Assembly: GCA_910589415.1 (NCBI GenBank)
Contig: OU342634.1
Coordinates: 24,673,144-24,737,143 of the forward strand
Direction of reading: 5' to 3'
DNA: 64,000 nt
Source of the DNA: Malachius bipustulatus
Taxonomy: Eukaryota > Arthropoda > Insecta > Coleoptera > Melyridae
Part shown: one piece after another, positions 21,876 to 42,305 of the stretch
Numbering within the stretch: position 1 is the stretch's first letter
Layout: each line of letters starts with the position of its first letter
The notes under the pieces: generated by a model
Databases searched by the model: none
What the model was told of the DNA's origin: nothing
The model's input: only the letters and a program-made list of their open reading frames with translations
Translations under genes and position numbers: made by a program

Positions 21876-22309
21876 TTTTCAAAAAATCTTAGTCAATTTA
21901 CATGAGATATTTTTTACTCGTGTCCTAATTTGCGAGTTTCCTCGCTAGGACAACCACTGAGACGAATTTTTTGTACTGGTAGCCAAAAAATCTATTACCC
22001 ATTAAAGAAAACTCTATTTAAATAACGGACTTGCTGCCACTATAAAAGTTTGCTCTTTTGAAAATAAGTTTATTTAGCTGCCAAAGACTTGTTTTTAGCA
22101 GCTATAAAAGGCATCACACTTTTATAACAATGAAAAAGTGAATTCCAACTGCCCGAAAAAATATTTTAGTAACAGGGAATAAAATAACATTCATCACCCT
22201 CACCCATGAAAGAATGCCTTTTTCTTCCTAAATTTCATTTGACCTTAATCAGAACTACCTAGGTATATGACAGTTCCAAAAAAGAGCATTTAGCCAATTA
22301 AAAAGAATA

Positions 22310-23249
22310 TACAGGATATCCGGTACCTCCTAATCTCTCGGGAGCATACAGGGGAGGTCAAAATATACCTAGTCTGTCATAAAAAAAACATTCCTAAAGT
22401 GTCCCTAAACGGAGATACAGAGCCCCAAAATGGTACCCTAAGATTTACTTTTTTTGCACTAACTTTTGAACCGAGCTGTATAATTTGATGAAATTTTAAT
22501 TTTTTATAAAGGCCATAAAGACTCATTAAGCCATATCAGAGTAGATGTTTGACGTCCTAAAGGAAGTCAGGAACGGACTTACCACCACACTCATTGTGTC
22601 AAAGTTTTGACAGGTGTCATTTTACAGAGCTGAATACTTATTTTTTAAATTGGCTGGTCATTCATCTTCACAAAAGGTACTCTTAATTTATTTCGATAAA
22701 ACTAGCGGTTCTCAAGATAAATCGACTTTTATGCGAATTTTGATCAAGTTCCGTCAATAGCAATCCATTATGTAGGTAGGTTTATCAACAAAAACCTGAT
22801 TTTCACCTTTAGTTTGTGTTTAGCATTATAGTAACTTTTGACTGTTTCGCAGACCTAAAAACCGATTTATCTCGAAAACCGTCAGTTTTACCGAAATAAA
22901 TTAAGAGCAGTATTAGTAGTATTAGTATTTTAAAGATGTCCCCTGTCAAAATTTTAACTCAACGAGTATGATGGTAAGTCCGTTCCTGACTTCCCTGACG
23001 ACGTCAAAGATCGACTTTAATATGGCCTGATGGCTTTCTGTGGCCTCTATAAAGTGTTTAAATTCCATCCAATTATACAGGTCGGTTCAAAAGTTAGAGC
23101 CAAAAAAGTAAATTGCGGGGCACCCTTTTAGGGCTCCATATCTCCGTTTGGGGACATTTTAGGAAAAAATTTTTACGACAGAGTAGGTTTTTTTTGACCT
23201 CCCCTGTATGCTCCCGAGAGATTAGGAGGTACTTACCGGACATCCTGTA
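22310..23249. mobile_element. 940 bp foldback element
   Basis: TACAGGATATCCGGTACCTC at the left pairs with GAGGTACTTACCGGACATCCTGTA at the right. The arms share CTAATCTCTCGGGAGCATAC and ACCTCCCCTGTATGC, and an inner pair runs through TCAGGAACGGACTTACCA. No ORF. Confidence 0.82.
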
Positions 23250-23424
23250 TTATGACTTTTCTTCAACCACAAAATAGAGCTTTTTAACTCTTGGGAAGTG
23301 ATTGATGTGTGTAGGCTTTCACGGTTGGCTTCTATATTGAAATCGTAATTGATTCCGGGCTGTTGTGCCGTGTGGTTACGTGTGCGCAAGCGATGCTTCC
23401 ACTCCTCGTGTTCACCTTGGAGAG

Positions 23425-23562
23425 TGCTTTTAAGGGTAAAAAAGAACGCTTCAACCCTTGAAAAGCACTTTTGGACCCTTGAAACGCAATTTTTAACTTT
23501 TAAAAAGCACTTTTTACCCCGCACAAAGCACTTTTTAATACTTGAAAAGTACTTTTGAACCA
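23425..23562. repeat. ~21 bp minisatellite, 6-7 units
   Basis: The unit is approximately GCACTTTTNACCCTTGAAAA, seen as ..AACGCTTCAACCCTTGAAAA, GCACTTTTGGACCCTTGAAAC, GCAATTTTTAACTTTTAAAAA, GCACTTTTTACCCCGCACAAA, GCACTTTTTAATACTTGAAAA, GTACTTTTGAACC. Frames on both strands through it are artefacts of the repeat. A short TG repeat follows at 23577-23592. Confidence 0.8.
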
Positions 23563-23799
23563 CAAGAGATTTTTTTTGTGTGTGTGTGTGTGGTGAAAAA
23601 AAGTCGTCTAAGTACATAAGTTATAAGACACAAGTTAGGACGCCAGTTTTTAAGAGAATAATAAGAGCTTAGAATTATATACAGGGTGTTGAAAAACTAC
23701 CATTAAATCCTTAAGTTTTTAGTTTAAAAATAAAAAGAAAAACAAATCTTATAATTTTATAATTTAATTTACTTTCTATTATTGATAAAAAAAAAATTA

Positions 23800-23888
23800 T
23801 ACAGGCTGTTCTATTGGCTCAGTAATGACGTAATGACGTCATTACGTAGATAATGATCTATTTTTTTTTCAATAGAGAACACGCTGTA
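23800..23888. mobile_element. 89 bp mini-foldback
   Basis: TACAGGCTGTTCTATTG faces CAATAGAGAACACGCTGTA. The interior holds the palindrome TGACGTAATGACGTCATTACG. It is the smallest member of the TACAGG-ended group in the window. A lone TACAGGGTG end lies nearby at 23682. Confidence 0.65.
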
Positions 23889-24032
23889 TGTTATTGTATT
23901 TTCATATTTCACGAGAAAATCCAGTAAGAATGGCTTTTACAGTGGAAGTTTAATTTTTTGAATAAGTCCAAACTGTTCAAAAAAATGTTTTTTTCCGCAG
24001 CTACAAAGTAATTTTTCAATGGTTAAAAAATA

Positions 24033-24198
24033 TACAGGGTGATTCACAGTCGATGGTACCTTTGACGTTTACGGGGAAACGAGTCATTGAATTTTTCTGA
24101 AAATTCACTCACTTGAATAATTGGCTCTGCAGAAAAATCCAATGACTCGTTTCCCGTAAACGTCTAAAGGTATACCATCGACTGTGAATCACCCTGTA
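24033..24198. mobile_element. 166 bp MITE, TACAGGGTGATTCACAGTCG ends
   Basis: This is a nearly perfect inverted repeat: TACAGGGTGATTCACAGTCG at the left and CGACTGTGAATCACCCTGTA at the right. The arms run about 65 bp, through AAACGAGTCATTG/CAATGACTCGTTT, with a short loop. It is flanked by TA. Confidence 0.9.
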
Positions 24199-24239
24199 TA
24201 CCTACTTGGTCTTGGTGTAGCGTTAAATAGGTACCTAAT

Positions 24240-25586
24240 GCAGCAGAAAACTTTTTAAATTAAATTTTCTCAGGTGTATTATAGCGGGGTTCAACATACG
24301 GAGTCTACATCCCATCATATCTTAAATTATCGTCATTCTTGCATACTCTAATAATACATTTTAAAATATAAACAAAAAATGACTTCAGTGTACGTACATA
24401 AACTAATAATAAACAAATCCGCCAAAAAAATTATCTACCTACGTCATTATTAAAACACGTTAAGAGCACGTAAGTGACACTAAATAAACATACAAGGTGA
24501 CCCAACGAAAATAAAAGAGCAGGGGACAATGGCGCAGATGTAAAAAAAACCTCATACATTTCCTTTATTGTAATTTGAAAGGGTTTTTTTTCTGCTTGCA
24601 ATATCGTCACGCCCTTCCCCTCCTCAATAAAAGTGTGTGCGGTGAATACTTCCTAAAATTTTTGATAAAAATAAAAGGGTGCATGAGGTCGAGTCATGTA
24701 GGCATGTCATTAGAACACTTTCAATTCTCTAAATATTTCCGTTTTTTTTTTTTTAATTTTGACGAAATGTTTAAAAAAAATATATATATATTAAAAAAGA
24801 ACTAACTTAGCTCAACACTTCCTTTGATCGCATTTAGCTTTTAGTTATTAGCTTTCTTAGAATATTTTTCTTCTGAAAATGTCCTGAAATAAAATTTGGA
24901 CGAAGAGCTAATTCGATATACGTTCAAAGCTATTTTCTATTCAAAGAACGCACTGTTAGGGTAGGTATGTTTCATTACATATCATTTTATGCCCTTGATG
25001 CTATCTACCAGGGGAGGGATGGGATCGCGCTGCATTAATTGTGGAATACTTGAAATATTGCGACAGGGATGTCAAAAATCGCGCTGGGTCACCAACTTTG
25101 ATCAAGTTGAATCGCTGCACATTTGGATATTAGCAAAAGTAAATTTGTGCTGCTTCAAGTGCATTCAGTTTCAATTAACTTGCTATCACGTAATGGAAAT
25201 ATGTTCGGAAGAAACCGTTATGCCAAGAGTAAGATAATTCTTATCCCGTTATCAAATCCCCAAATTTCGACCCAGTTATACCGCACCGGAAGCAAGTTTT
25301 GATGGCACTTTAGGATAGTGATAGGCACAGGTGCCGTCCGGTATAATGCAATGTTTTTCTAGCTTCCGACGTATATGTCTCATTTCGTATTATCTTGCTG
25401 ACGCGGCTGAAATTTGCAGTGGATTCTGCTATATACTATAAGCTATAAGTATTAAAGGTCAATGCATCGCTTTAAACCCTACATGCAATAATTGCAAAAG
25501 CCGAAGACGTTATTCTTGATTCTATACCTACTTAATGTTACTTAATGTACGCATTATTTGATAAAAACTTTTTATAAAACACTCAC
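24240..25586. other. Non-coding stretch 3' of the growth-factor gene
   Basis: This should contain the missing last exon(s) or 3' UTR of the minus-strand PDGF/VEGF-like gene, but no exon could be assigned with confidence. A cysteine-containing plus-strand frame at 24989-25237 has no recognisable family. Confidence 0.4.
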
Positions 25587-28500
25587 CGACACTTTGATTC
25601 ATCCCACACAGTTCCAGTAGTACAGTCTCTCTTTTTCCGACACGTACAAGTGCAACTCGATTGTATCCATTTCGAGTTTCGTTTGGCTTTGCAATTGTTG
25701 GCAGCGTTTTGGTCTTTGCAAACGCATTTACAATTATTTTCGTTAAACCTTTGCACTTCCAAGCATTTGCGTTTCTTTTCGGAACATCCACATTTGCAAG
25801 AAGTGTCTTCCAGGATTTTAATTGTGCTGCAGTCTGATTTTCCCTTTTCCACTTTTCTTACGTAAAATTCAACTTCCCTCGTGCCTGCAGATATGCATTG
25901 TTTGCCACCACATACTCCACCACAACTTTGAATTATTATCGTGTCTGGGAATACCTGTAAGTGTGAAGAAAATTTTATAATATGTGGATACCTATATTCT
26001 TCACACCGGTGTCTTTTAATTTTCTGAGCAAAATAATTTAGATGTCAAAATACTAACTTCTGTAATTTTTTCTAAGAGGGAGCATCGATCTTTAGCTTTG
26101 TAGATAAGACACAGTCGCTTCATTCTGGCAATTTGGCTTCGAGAATTAGCTCATTTAGCCAGACACAAGTTCTGTAAATTCAGCTCGCCTAATTTTTTTA
26201 AATGCAATAATATTTGTTAAGATTGAAGAACTGTTTCTGGTGTCATAGGTAAATTTGAAGTTTATGTAATTTTCGAGAAATTTGAGAAAAAGCTTTCAAT
26301 TTAATTATTGTGACATCATTTTCGTAATTTACTTTAAAATTAAAAAAGAAGAAAATTACGTCACAACGAAAGTGACGTCACAAATTGAAAATGTGTTCCG
26401 ATTTTCTTTCAAAGCGTTTTGGTACGAGAAATAATTAACTGGATGGAGATATGCATAGTTCATATGCATTAAAATGAGATGGAGATATATGATTACGTAA
26501 TTATTTAGGTAATTACTGTTTGAGAATACGCCGGGCGTTAGAATGCTAACAACAGAAGCTGTTTTTCAATCTTATCAAATGACCAATTCTTTCTAAATTT
26601 TCTAAATGATTTCTCTCCAAAACAATTAGGGGAGTCAATATTTCACCGATATCAAGGATATTTACATGAAAATTTTCCATACACTGTGTTGCATAGGAGA
26701 TAACATAGGGGGAAAACACTCGGGGAAACACTACAGTGAATATTATTAAGGAATGAAGCCACTCCTGGTTTAAAAAGTTTCCTAGGAAACTTTGTATAGT
26801 TTCCAAGGGAACTGTGTCTTTTTGAAAGAAGGCCATTTATTTTCAAATTATTGCTGAAATATTCTTTGCACGTATTCCCTATGTTCCATTTTCTATGCAA
26901 CACAGTGTATATTCGGAATATTACTAAAAATTCAAGTTGATAAAATCAGAAAATAATTTTCGTTGATGCTTTAAATTTTAGGAAAATATTTCACTAACAG
27001 CGGGTATTATAAAGGCTCATTAAGTTAACGGGCAGATTTCTGTGGCCATTTCTGAAGAAGGTATCAAGTCCAAGTGGAAATTTTTTACATTTATCTATTC
27101 CCGACATGAAAGTAATTACAATAATGTCAATCAAAGTCATTTGACGTCGATATTAGCTTCAGAAACCAGCAGAGAAATCTGCCCGTTAGCCTAATGAGCC
27201 TTTATAATATTGGCTGTATAGAAATTAACTAAAATGGGAAATTTTTGAAAAAATACTTAATGAAGTACCGTGCGCCGTGTCCGGGAAAATGTGGGAATTT
27301 TCTCGGAATCAGATAGAACATTAAAAAAAAGATGATAAGTTCCCATAATTTTTTTCCTGGCGGCCCTCCTTACGGAGATACGGCCTCCTATAAAGGACGC
27401 CATTGGAAATAAATTTTTCTTGAAAAGCTGCTTAATAAAATTTAATGAAAATTTAATATGATAAACAGTAATAAAGACCTCTTAAAATACTGCCCCTAAA
27501 ACATAAATTAGCTTGTTTAGTTTACCAGGGGCGGACTAGGATGTATATTTTAATGCTTACATTTTTAACACCCTGCATGATAAGGAGTAAAAAAAAACAA
27601 ATTTGGATACCTTGAACATTAAGCTACATAACTCTCTTTTCCTTGTACAGGTACTCTTTTCCTTGTCGATAAAATTAACCGTTTTCGAAAAAAATAAATA
27701 ATAAAAATAATTAATATTTTATTTCTATTAAATTGTAGAACCACGATTTCTATTTTTTTTTATTTGCAACAAAGTGTGATACGAAAGTCAGTAAAAAAAA
27801 CTTTTTTTAAGTACCTAGTTTAAAAGTTATTCAAGAAAAATTGATTTCCAATGGCATCCTTTAGGGGAGCGTATCTCCGTAGGGAGGTCCGCTAGGAAAA
27901 AAAAAATTATGGGAACTTGTCATCTTTTAATGTTCTACATATCTGATTCCCAGAGATTTCCCACATTTTCCCGGACACCCTGTATAACTACGAGTACCTA
28001 CCAAGTTATTTTTTATAGTCCAGTCAATAAGCCGGAAAATACTGTCCCTACCTACCTACAATCTGGAAAAGTGGTGAAACGGCACCGATTGAAAAAAATT
28101 CCTGGATTCCTTAGACCTTCAGGAAAATTCATCACCACTAACCCCTGAATTACATCGAAAAATGATAAAATTGGAGTAATTTCCTCCGTCCCAAAGCACC
28201 CCAAATAGATAGAATGATAAAAAATTCAAAATTCAAAATTTCACCTCGGAAGTCGTGTCAAAGGGAGCTTTTGGGATCGCTGATTACGAATTCGAGGTCC
28301 AAAAGCAAAAGACGGTGGTTCTAACCCTTCGAAACCACCTCAAATAGTAACTGTGATAAAAAATTAATAAATTTAAATTAAAAATTTCACCTCTAAAATC
28401 ATCTTCCGGGAGTTTTGGAATCACGAATCCGAGGTGCAATAACAAGTGAGGGCGGTTTCACAACCCTCAAAACCTCCCAAGAAGCGATATGTTACAAAAA

Positions 28501-29258
28501 AATTAGTATGTCGTCTCGGAAATCGTCAGCTTAAATAAAATTCTTCAGCTTACAAATCAACCAGCATCGAAAACGAAAAAAAATAAAAATTTTATCTGAA
28601 TTAAATCACACATAATGGCATTATCGGGTGTTCAAATTTTTTAATCGGTGCTTTGGGAAGGAGGAAATTACCGTAATTTTCTCATTTTTTCTAGGTAATG
28701 CAGGAGTTAGTAGTGCTGATGAATGTTTCTGAAGATCTAAGGAATCCAGAAAAAAATTTAAATCGTTGCCGTTCCACTACTTTTCCAGATTTTCCGGCTT
28801 ATTTACTAGTAAGAATTTTGAAAAAAAAAACTAAGAATTGACAGCTCAAACAAGTACATTTTACAGATACGAGGAATAAAACTTTCATCACTTACCCTCA
28901 CTCCACCTGGTGTTTCAAGTTCAACAATTCTGTCGCGAGGTTTGCAACCAATATTTTTCCTCACTTCTATTAAAGCTGTTGAATAATTTTTCAAATTACA
29001 AGAAGTAACTGCCTCTGGATGTACAACAATATTTTTCCTTCTTCGTTCATGTATGATGGCAATATTATTGTTATCTGGTAATTCTGGAAGTCTGGACGTA
29101 ACAGAATTGCTTTCCTCGAAGACTCGCATCTTGTAACTTGGAAATCTCAAGATTAGGTCATCAGAATCCTGCATTTTAACCCAATCGTCTTTTTTCTTGC
29201 AACCGACGAGCGAAAACACCACCGAGAGGATTACCAGATATGTTATCTGTTTACACAT
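25587..29258 (-). CDS. PDGF/VEGF-related factor (Pvf-like), two exons seen, 3' end missing
   Basis: Minus-strand exons 29258-28896 and 25954-25587 join in phase (..G-G-V-R | V-F-P-D..). The second ends at a GTGAGT donor with two overhanging bases, so at least one more exon lies at lower coordinates. I chose the ATG at 29258 because it opens a hydrophobic signal sequence; an upstream in-frame ATG at 29309 lacks that advantage. After a pro-region comes the cystine-knot domain: G-C-K-P-R, then P-D-T-I-I-I-Q-S-C-G-G-V-C-G-G-K-Q-C, later C-K-C-G-C. The tail has repeated C-x-C-x-C groups (C-K-C-V-C, C-T-C-T-C), as in VEGF-C-like and insect Pvf proteins. It is a secreted ligand for a PDGF/VEGF receptor tyrosine kinase, in flies acting in haemocyte migration and growth. 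The 2.9 kb intron is filled with foldbacks. Confidence 0.85.
26433..26536. mobile_element. Fragment of the GCCCGTATTCAC MITE family
   Basis: TTACGTAATTATTTAGGTAATTA and TTTGAGAATACGCCGGGC match the right half of the element at 20127-20273. GAGATGGAGATAT-type loop sequence lies to the left. It is in the intron of the Pvf-like gene. Confidence 0.65.
26998..27216. mobile_element. 219 bp MITE in the Pvf-like intron
   Basis: CAGCGGGTATTATAAAGGC at the left and GCCTTTATAATATTGGCTG at the right. The arms extend about 45 bp through GGCAGATTTCT/AGAAATCTGCC. No ORF. Confidence 0.82.
27266..27984. mobile_element. 719 bp foldback in the Pvf-like intron
   Basis: GTGTCCGGGAAAATGTGGGA at the left pairs with TCCCACATTTTCCCGGACAC at the right, then CCTGTA. 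Inner arms share AGATGATAAGTTCCCATAAT/ATTATGGGAACTTGTCATCT and the GGCGTCC/GGAGATACG block. The left terminus is degenerate. Confidence 0.8.
28022..28808. mobile_element. 787 bp diverged foldback adjoining the 3' side of Pvf exon 1
   Basis: AGTCAATAAGCCGGAAAAT pairs with ATTTTCCGGCTTATTTACT. Further pairs are CTGGATTCCTTAGA/TCTAAGGAATCCAG and GGAGTAATTTCCTCC/GGAGGAAATTACCG. The interior holds a loose direct-repeat family around TCACCTCGGAA..TCG. No ORF. Confidence 0.72.
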
Positions 29259-29259
29259 T

Positions 29260-29999
29260 TTAAATAACAGTTCACTGATACCAAACTGTTTTACGAAAAT
29301 CTTCCGCACCGGCTGCTAATAAGAGTGTTACAGTTTAATTGAATCAGCTTTGCTGAGTGTGTAATTTTAACTGAGTTCGCGGATTTTGTCTTTGTATTTT
29401 GGAATATTTATTGTTCTAAAGTAAATGTTTATGGAGTTCAGACGGCATACTTCTGCGTGAGAAACATTAAAAATAAACCGACAATGTCGAAGCTGAGTAA
29501 TATCCTTAATAAACTGCGGTTACGTACGTCGTACGTATATTTTACGTTATCTCTTGTGTGAATTTTCTTTGATTTCAACCGCATTTCCTAGAATGTTCAT
29601 AGCTGGACACAAAGTTACCGTTGATGGCGCTTGATGCAAGGTATTTTATGATTTCTGGTAAGTGGAAAACGCCGATACAGTTAGTAACAATCTATTAAAA
29701 GCAATAGTGCATTGTAATTTTCCGAGGAAAAATTCAAGCAAGCAATTCAATATTATCTTACCACACAAAGTTGACGCAATAAAATCCTTTAGAAAAGTTA
29801 TTGTTCAATATTTCTGACCTAACTTTATTAAGTGAGTAATTGTCGTTAAATATTGTTCTCAGGTTCTCACCTTTTTAAAAAAATTACAATTTTATTACAA
29901 AATATTTTGCAATCGATACATGTCATTCCAAGGAAACAATCTGTCCAGAATAGAACGGAACTGCTTCAGCAAAAATTTTACAATCTCAGTATATAGATA
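29260..29999. other. Probable promoter/5' region of the Pvf-like gene
   Basis: No gene was found. Sequence upstream (higher coordinates) of 29258 on the minus strand should contain the 5' UTR and promoter. No confident core promoter element was identified. Confidence 0.35.
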
Positions 30000-30750
30000 T
30001 ACAGAAAATGAAAGATGTGATTCCTCGCCTCGTTATAAGAAAAAAAGTTCCTATTAAAAAATGCCCGCAAATACCGTTTTCGAAATACAGGGTGTCAAAA
30101 AAAAATCAGTTATTTGACAATATCTCAGGAACCGCGTTTCAGATACAAAACCCGGTTTTTTGTGCACATCTTGTCGTTAATATTATCTACTTTTTACGGG
30201 CGAAATATTTTTTATGTGGCAATAACGAAACAAATCATTAAAAAAATTATCAAAAACAAGTAGGTAGGTACCTAATGTTTTTGTCCACAATAAAACATGT
30301 TGCCATTTTAGGTTTTTCATCATAAAATGCTGTTTTTCTTGAACGCACAGTTCATATTACAGTATTTTTGACCAAGAGCACCTTTTTATGTAGAAAACAA
30401 TGACAGTTTAAAATTTGCTTTCACAATGCCAATTTTTTCAGTATCGTAGAAATTAGGGGCAAACAAATTTCAATTAAGCCTAAAATCCCCGCCGCCACTG
30501 TCATATATGGAGAAGAATTTAGGTAGCGCTCAAAAAGTTAATAATATTAACTAATCTAAGATGTGTACAAAAAATCAGTTTTATATCTCAAATAGTTCTT
30601 GAGATTCGTCAAAAAACTGAAAAAAAATTTTTTTTACACCCTATATCTTGAAAACGGTGGTTTTGCGGACCCATGTTAATAGGAACATTTTTTCTGAACG
30701 CGTCAAGGATTCACTCTCATTTTCCGACACATGTTTTGAAACACCCTGTA
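30000..30750. mobile_element. ~750 bp foldback
   Basis: The right end is ACACCCTGTA. The left terminus TACAG is followed by AAAATGAAAG.., with a small deletion. The arms pair through GTTCCTATTAA/TTAATAGGAAC, ATCTCAGGAACC/TAGTTCTTGAGAT and GTGCACATCTTG/AAGATGTGTAC. No ORF. Confidence 0.72.
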
Positions 30751-30949
30751 TGTATGTTTCCTAATGCTCGTCAAAATTCATTCGAAAACGTTTCCGAAAG
30801 CGAACTCCCCTAATGCGAATTTATGAGACGACCTTTGGCATAATTGAAAATCGATAGGAACCAGAATCGAATAGGTTGATACTTGTAAAACTGTTTTAGG
30901 CATACGGTTTGGGCTCCTTCTTTGAAAAAAGAGTGGTCTAGTAGATACA

Positions 30950-31820
30950 TGCAAGGAGGTGTTCTGTTTTTGGGCTTAAATTTTAAACAGCGATATCTTT
31001 ACAAAATTTTGATGAAATCTAAAAAAAAATCAGAAACACTCTTCTACTTAGGCACTTCAAGATGGCGTTTAGGCAAATTGAAAACCCATGCAGGACCGTA
31101 CATACTTGAAATTAAAAAGTTTGCACTTTTTTGGCAGAAAATCACATTTCCCGATCGACTTTCGGAATAAACGGCATCGTATGCGAAAACTACAGGAATA
31201 ATGCTATGAAATGAGCTTCTCAAATCTAACGGCACCATCGATCAGCTCCATAAAAACATATTAAAGTAAGAACTTGTACCCAACTAAACTTCAATTATCA
31301 ATTTTGCCGTAGAAAATTGTTCTAATGTTCCTCAAAATTCATTTGAAATCATTTCAAACGCTGAGGTACTGATGTGAATTTACGGGATAGCCTATTGTCA
31401 GAATTTTAAATCTCGTAGCCAGGGCCGTACCTGAAGAAATTTTCCGATCGACTTTCGGAAAAAAACGTCAACGGATTCGGAAAGTACAGGGAACATGCTA
31501 TGAAATAAGATTCTTAAATCGAATAGTACACTTCGAACAGCTTCGCCAAAACAGATGAACGTATAAGAGCTTGCATATTGCATTTTACAGTCTGTTTTTG
31601 TGAAGCTGATGCCGTTTTTTCCGAAAGCCGATCGGCAAATGTGCTTTTCTGTCAAAAACGTGCAAACCATTTCTTTTCAAGTAGGTACGGTTCTGGATTT
31701 TCAATTTGTCGATAGGTCATCTTGAAGTGCCTCGGTAGAAGAGTGATCCTGATAAGTTTTGTTGGATTAAACCGTTACAAAGATATCGCCGTTTAAAATT
31801 TAACCCCAAACGTAGAAAAT
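30950..31820. mobile_element. ~870 bp diverged foldback
   Basis: TTTAAACAGCGATATCTTT at the left pairs with AAAGATATCGCCGTTTAAA at the right. Further inside, GGCACTTCAAGATG pairs with CATCTTGAAGTGCC and CCGATCGACTTTCGG with CCGAAAGCCGATCGG. The outer boundaries are uncertain. A solo CACCCTGTA end follows at 31896. Confidence 0.68.
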
Positions 31821-31829
31821 TGTCATTGA

Positions 31830-33375
31830 TTTAGACTTGCCTCGATGGTGCCCTACTTGATGGCATCTATAGCTATGTCGCTTTAGTCATGAATCACCCT
31901 GTAGGTGTGTGCAAGATAGAAAAAAACTTTTGAAACCAAATCAACAGGGTTGAAAGAAAACTACTTGAAATTTGAATTAATGTAATGAAATTTACATTAT
32001 TTTTATTAATAAAGCCAGTGGCGTGGGAGGGAAAAGGGTAAAAATGGCTAAATTTCTCTAACCATTTTTGAGCATATTTTTTAAGGAATTGAACTGAAAT
32101 TTTTACAGTAGACAACTATACGAATACCCTTTAACATTGAAAATTTTGAAGAAGCAAATAATCTAAATTTCAAATTATCGATTTAAAAACGCCCTTGTAG
32201 CTTTACATTTCAAGGTTAGTGCACAAAATTTTGCAGTCTTGTAGAACTTTTGGAGAACTTTCGATTTTCTTTGAAAAAGTTATCTAAAATCGCGTTACTT
32301 CTACAGGCTGTTCCTTCAAAGTTCGAAAAAATCAGTTCTTGTCCCCCCCCCCCATTTCTGGTTGCAGTTTGTATTTAACTTTTGTATAGCACCTGTATTT
32401 GCAAAATAGGGAAGAAATTTTGAAAGTGAAATAACAGGATAGGAAATTTTTTTGAATTTCAAAGCAGTGACGTGTACAGAAAAGGAGCAAAATTAATTTC
32501 AGAAGGCCAATTTCCAAAATAGTGACAACATTCATAAATTGAACGAACGCATAAAAAAACACTATTGATGCGATTGATGCGCCAAAAAGGTATATTTTGT
32601 GTTAGAAAATAAATCCGAGAGACCTAAATAAGTAGGTATAATATAATTTACATAGAACATGTGCTTCTATAATAATTCAACAACCTGTCAGCTTAATCAG
32701 TAGTTATCTACGGTTTATGTCTCTGATTACAGCACATTCTCCTTGGTTTTTTATTGTATGTAATTATTATACAGAATGCTCTAACATTTTGTGAATGCAT
32801 ACATATGCTTGTTATCTTTACAAAAATTGTCGTTCATATAGCCTCAATTATAATGAACTAATTATTATTAAATTTTATATTTTTAATCTCATCACACGAC
32901 ACAACTAAAAACAAAGACATCTTTCGATAGGTAGGTACGTATCTATTTTTATGTTTTCATCTAACGATATCTAATAATATAACAAACAATAATAGAGGCG
33001 AAAGAAAATAACATGTCATGTCCTAGAATAAGAACCTTAATCATTTAAATTTGCAGCGTTTGCCGCGAAAAGGTTATAACGTTTGCGCGAAACTTAGAGA
33101 CTGACATCGATTTTCTCGTACTTAGAAGGGAAAGCGACGATTCGTTTTCCTTATTTTGCAGGGGAGTTACTCATATCCGTCTACCCTTATAGATATTACT
33201 TCCACTAATTTTATATGAGTCTTTTACCTTTAAGCAGTGCAGTTGTCGAATATAATAATGGAGTTTTACCTGTTCTGATTATTGTTCCTCTTCTTAAGTG
33301 AGAAAAAATGTAAGTTTGGAAGAAAAAATTAAGGAAAACGCCGCCTACATTATCGTACATTAGCACAACAGGAAA
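31830..33375. other. Intergenic DNA upstream of the KIAA0930 homolog
   Basis: AT-rich, without a supported gene. It has a C run at 32343-32352. The last few hundred bases presumably include the promoter and 5' UTR of the gene starting at 33376; no specific element is assigned. Confidence 0.4.
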
Positions 33376-41916
<8,541 letters not shown>

Positions 41917-42305
41917 TATTAATTTTCACTTATACTGGCATTAGCGAACCATGGAAGAAGTACCTACATATTAGTAACTTTTCTACCAATTTGAAAGCTG
42001 TATTGTTTCGACAATTCAAACCTAAAAAGTTGTTCATCCAGGTTTGAGCTGTGATATTCATTTTATATCTACGACTTAAAATTGTAATGCTAGATGTTTA
42101 AAAATAAACAAATAAATTTTAATGTTCGCATTTCTTGAGTTTTATCTAGTCCAATTTCCTCTTACACCACCATAGTATATTCAATAATCTAATCAAAAGG
42201 TCAAGACTTATTTTGATTAAACGTCCTTATCTATCGGTTTCAAAGAAGGACGATCACTCATTCGTGAAATAAGACTATTAGTGTTTCTTTTACTTCTCAA
42301 GTAAG

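Noticed and set aside
23222..23617. 131-residue minus-strand ORF as a gene
   Set aside because: Half is minisatellite translation and no domain is recognised. A weak resemblance to retroelement tails could not be supported.
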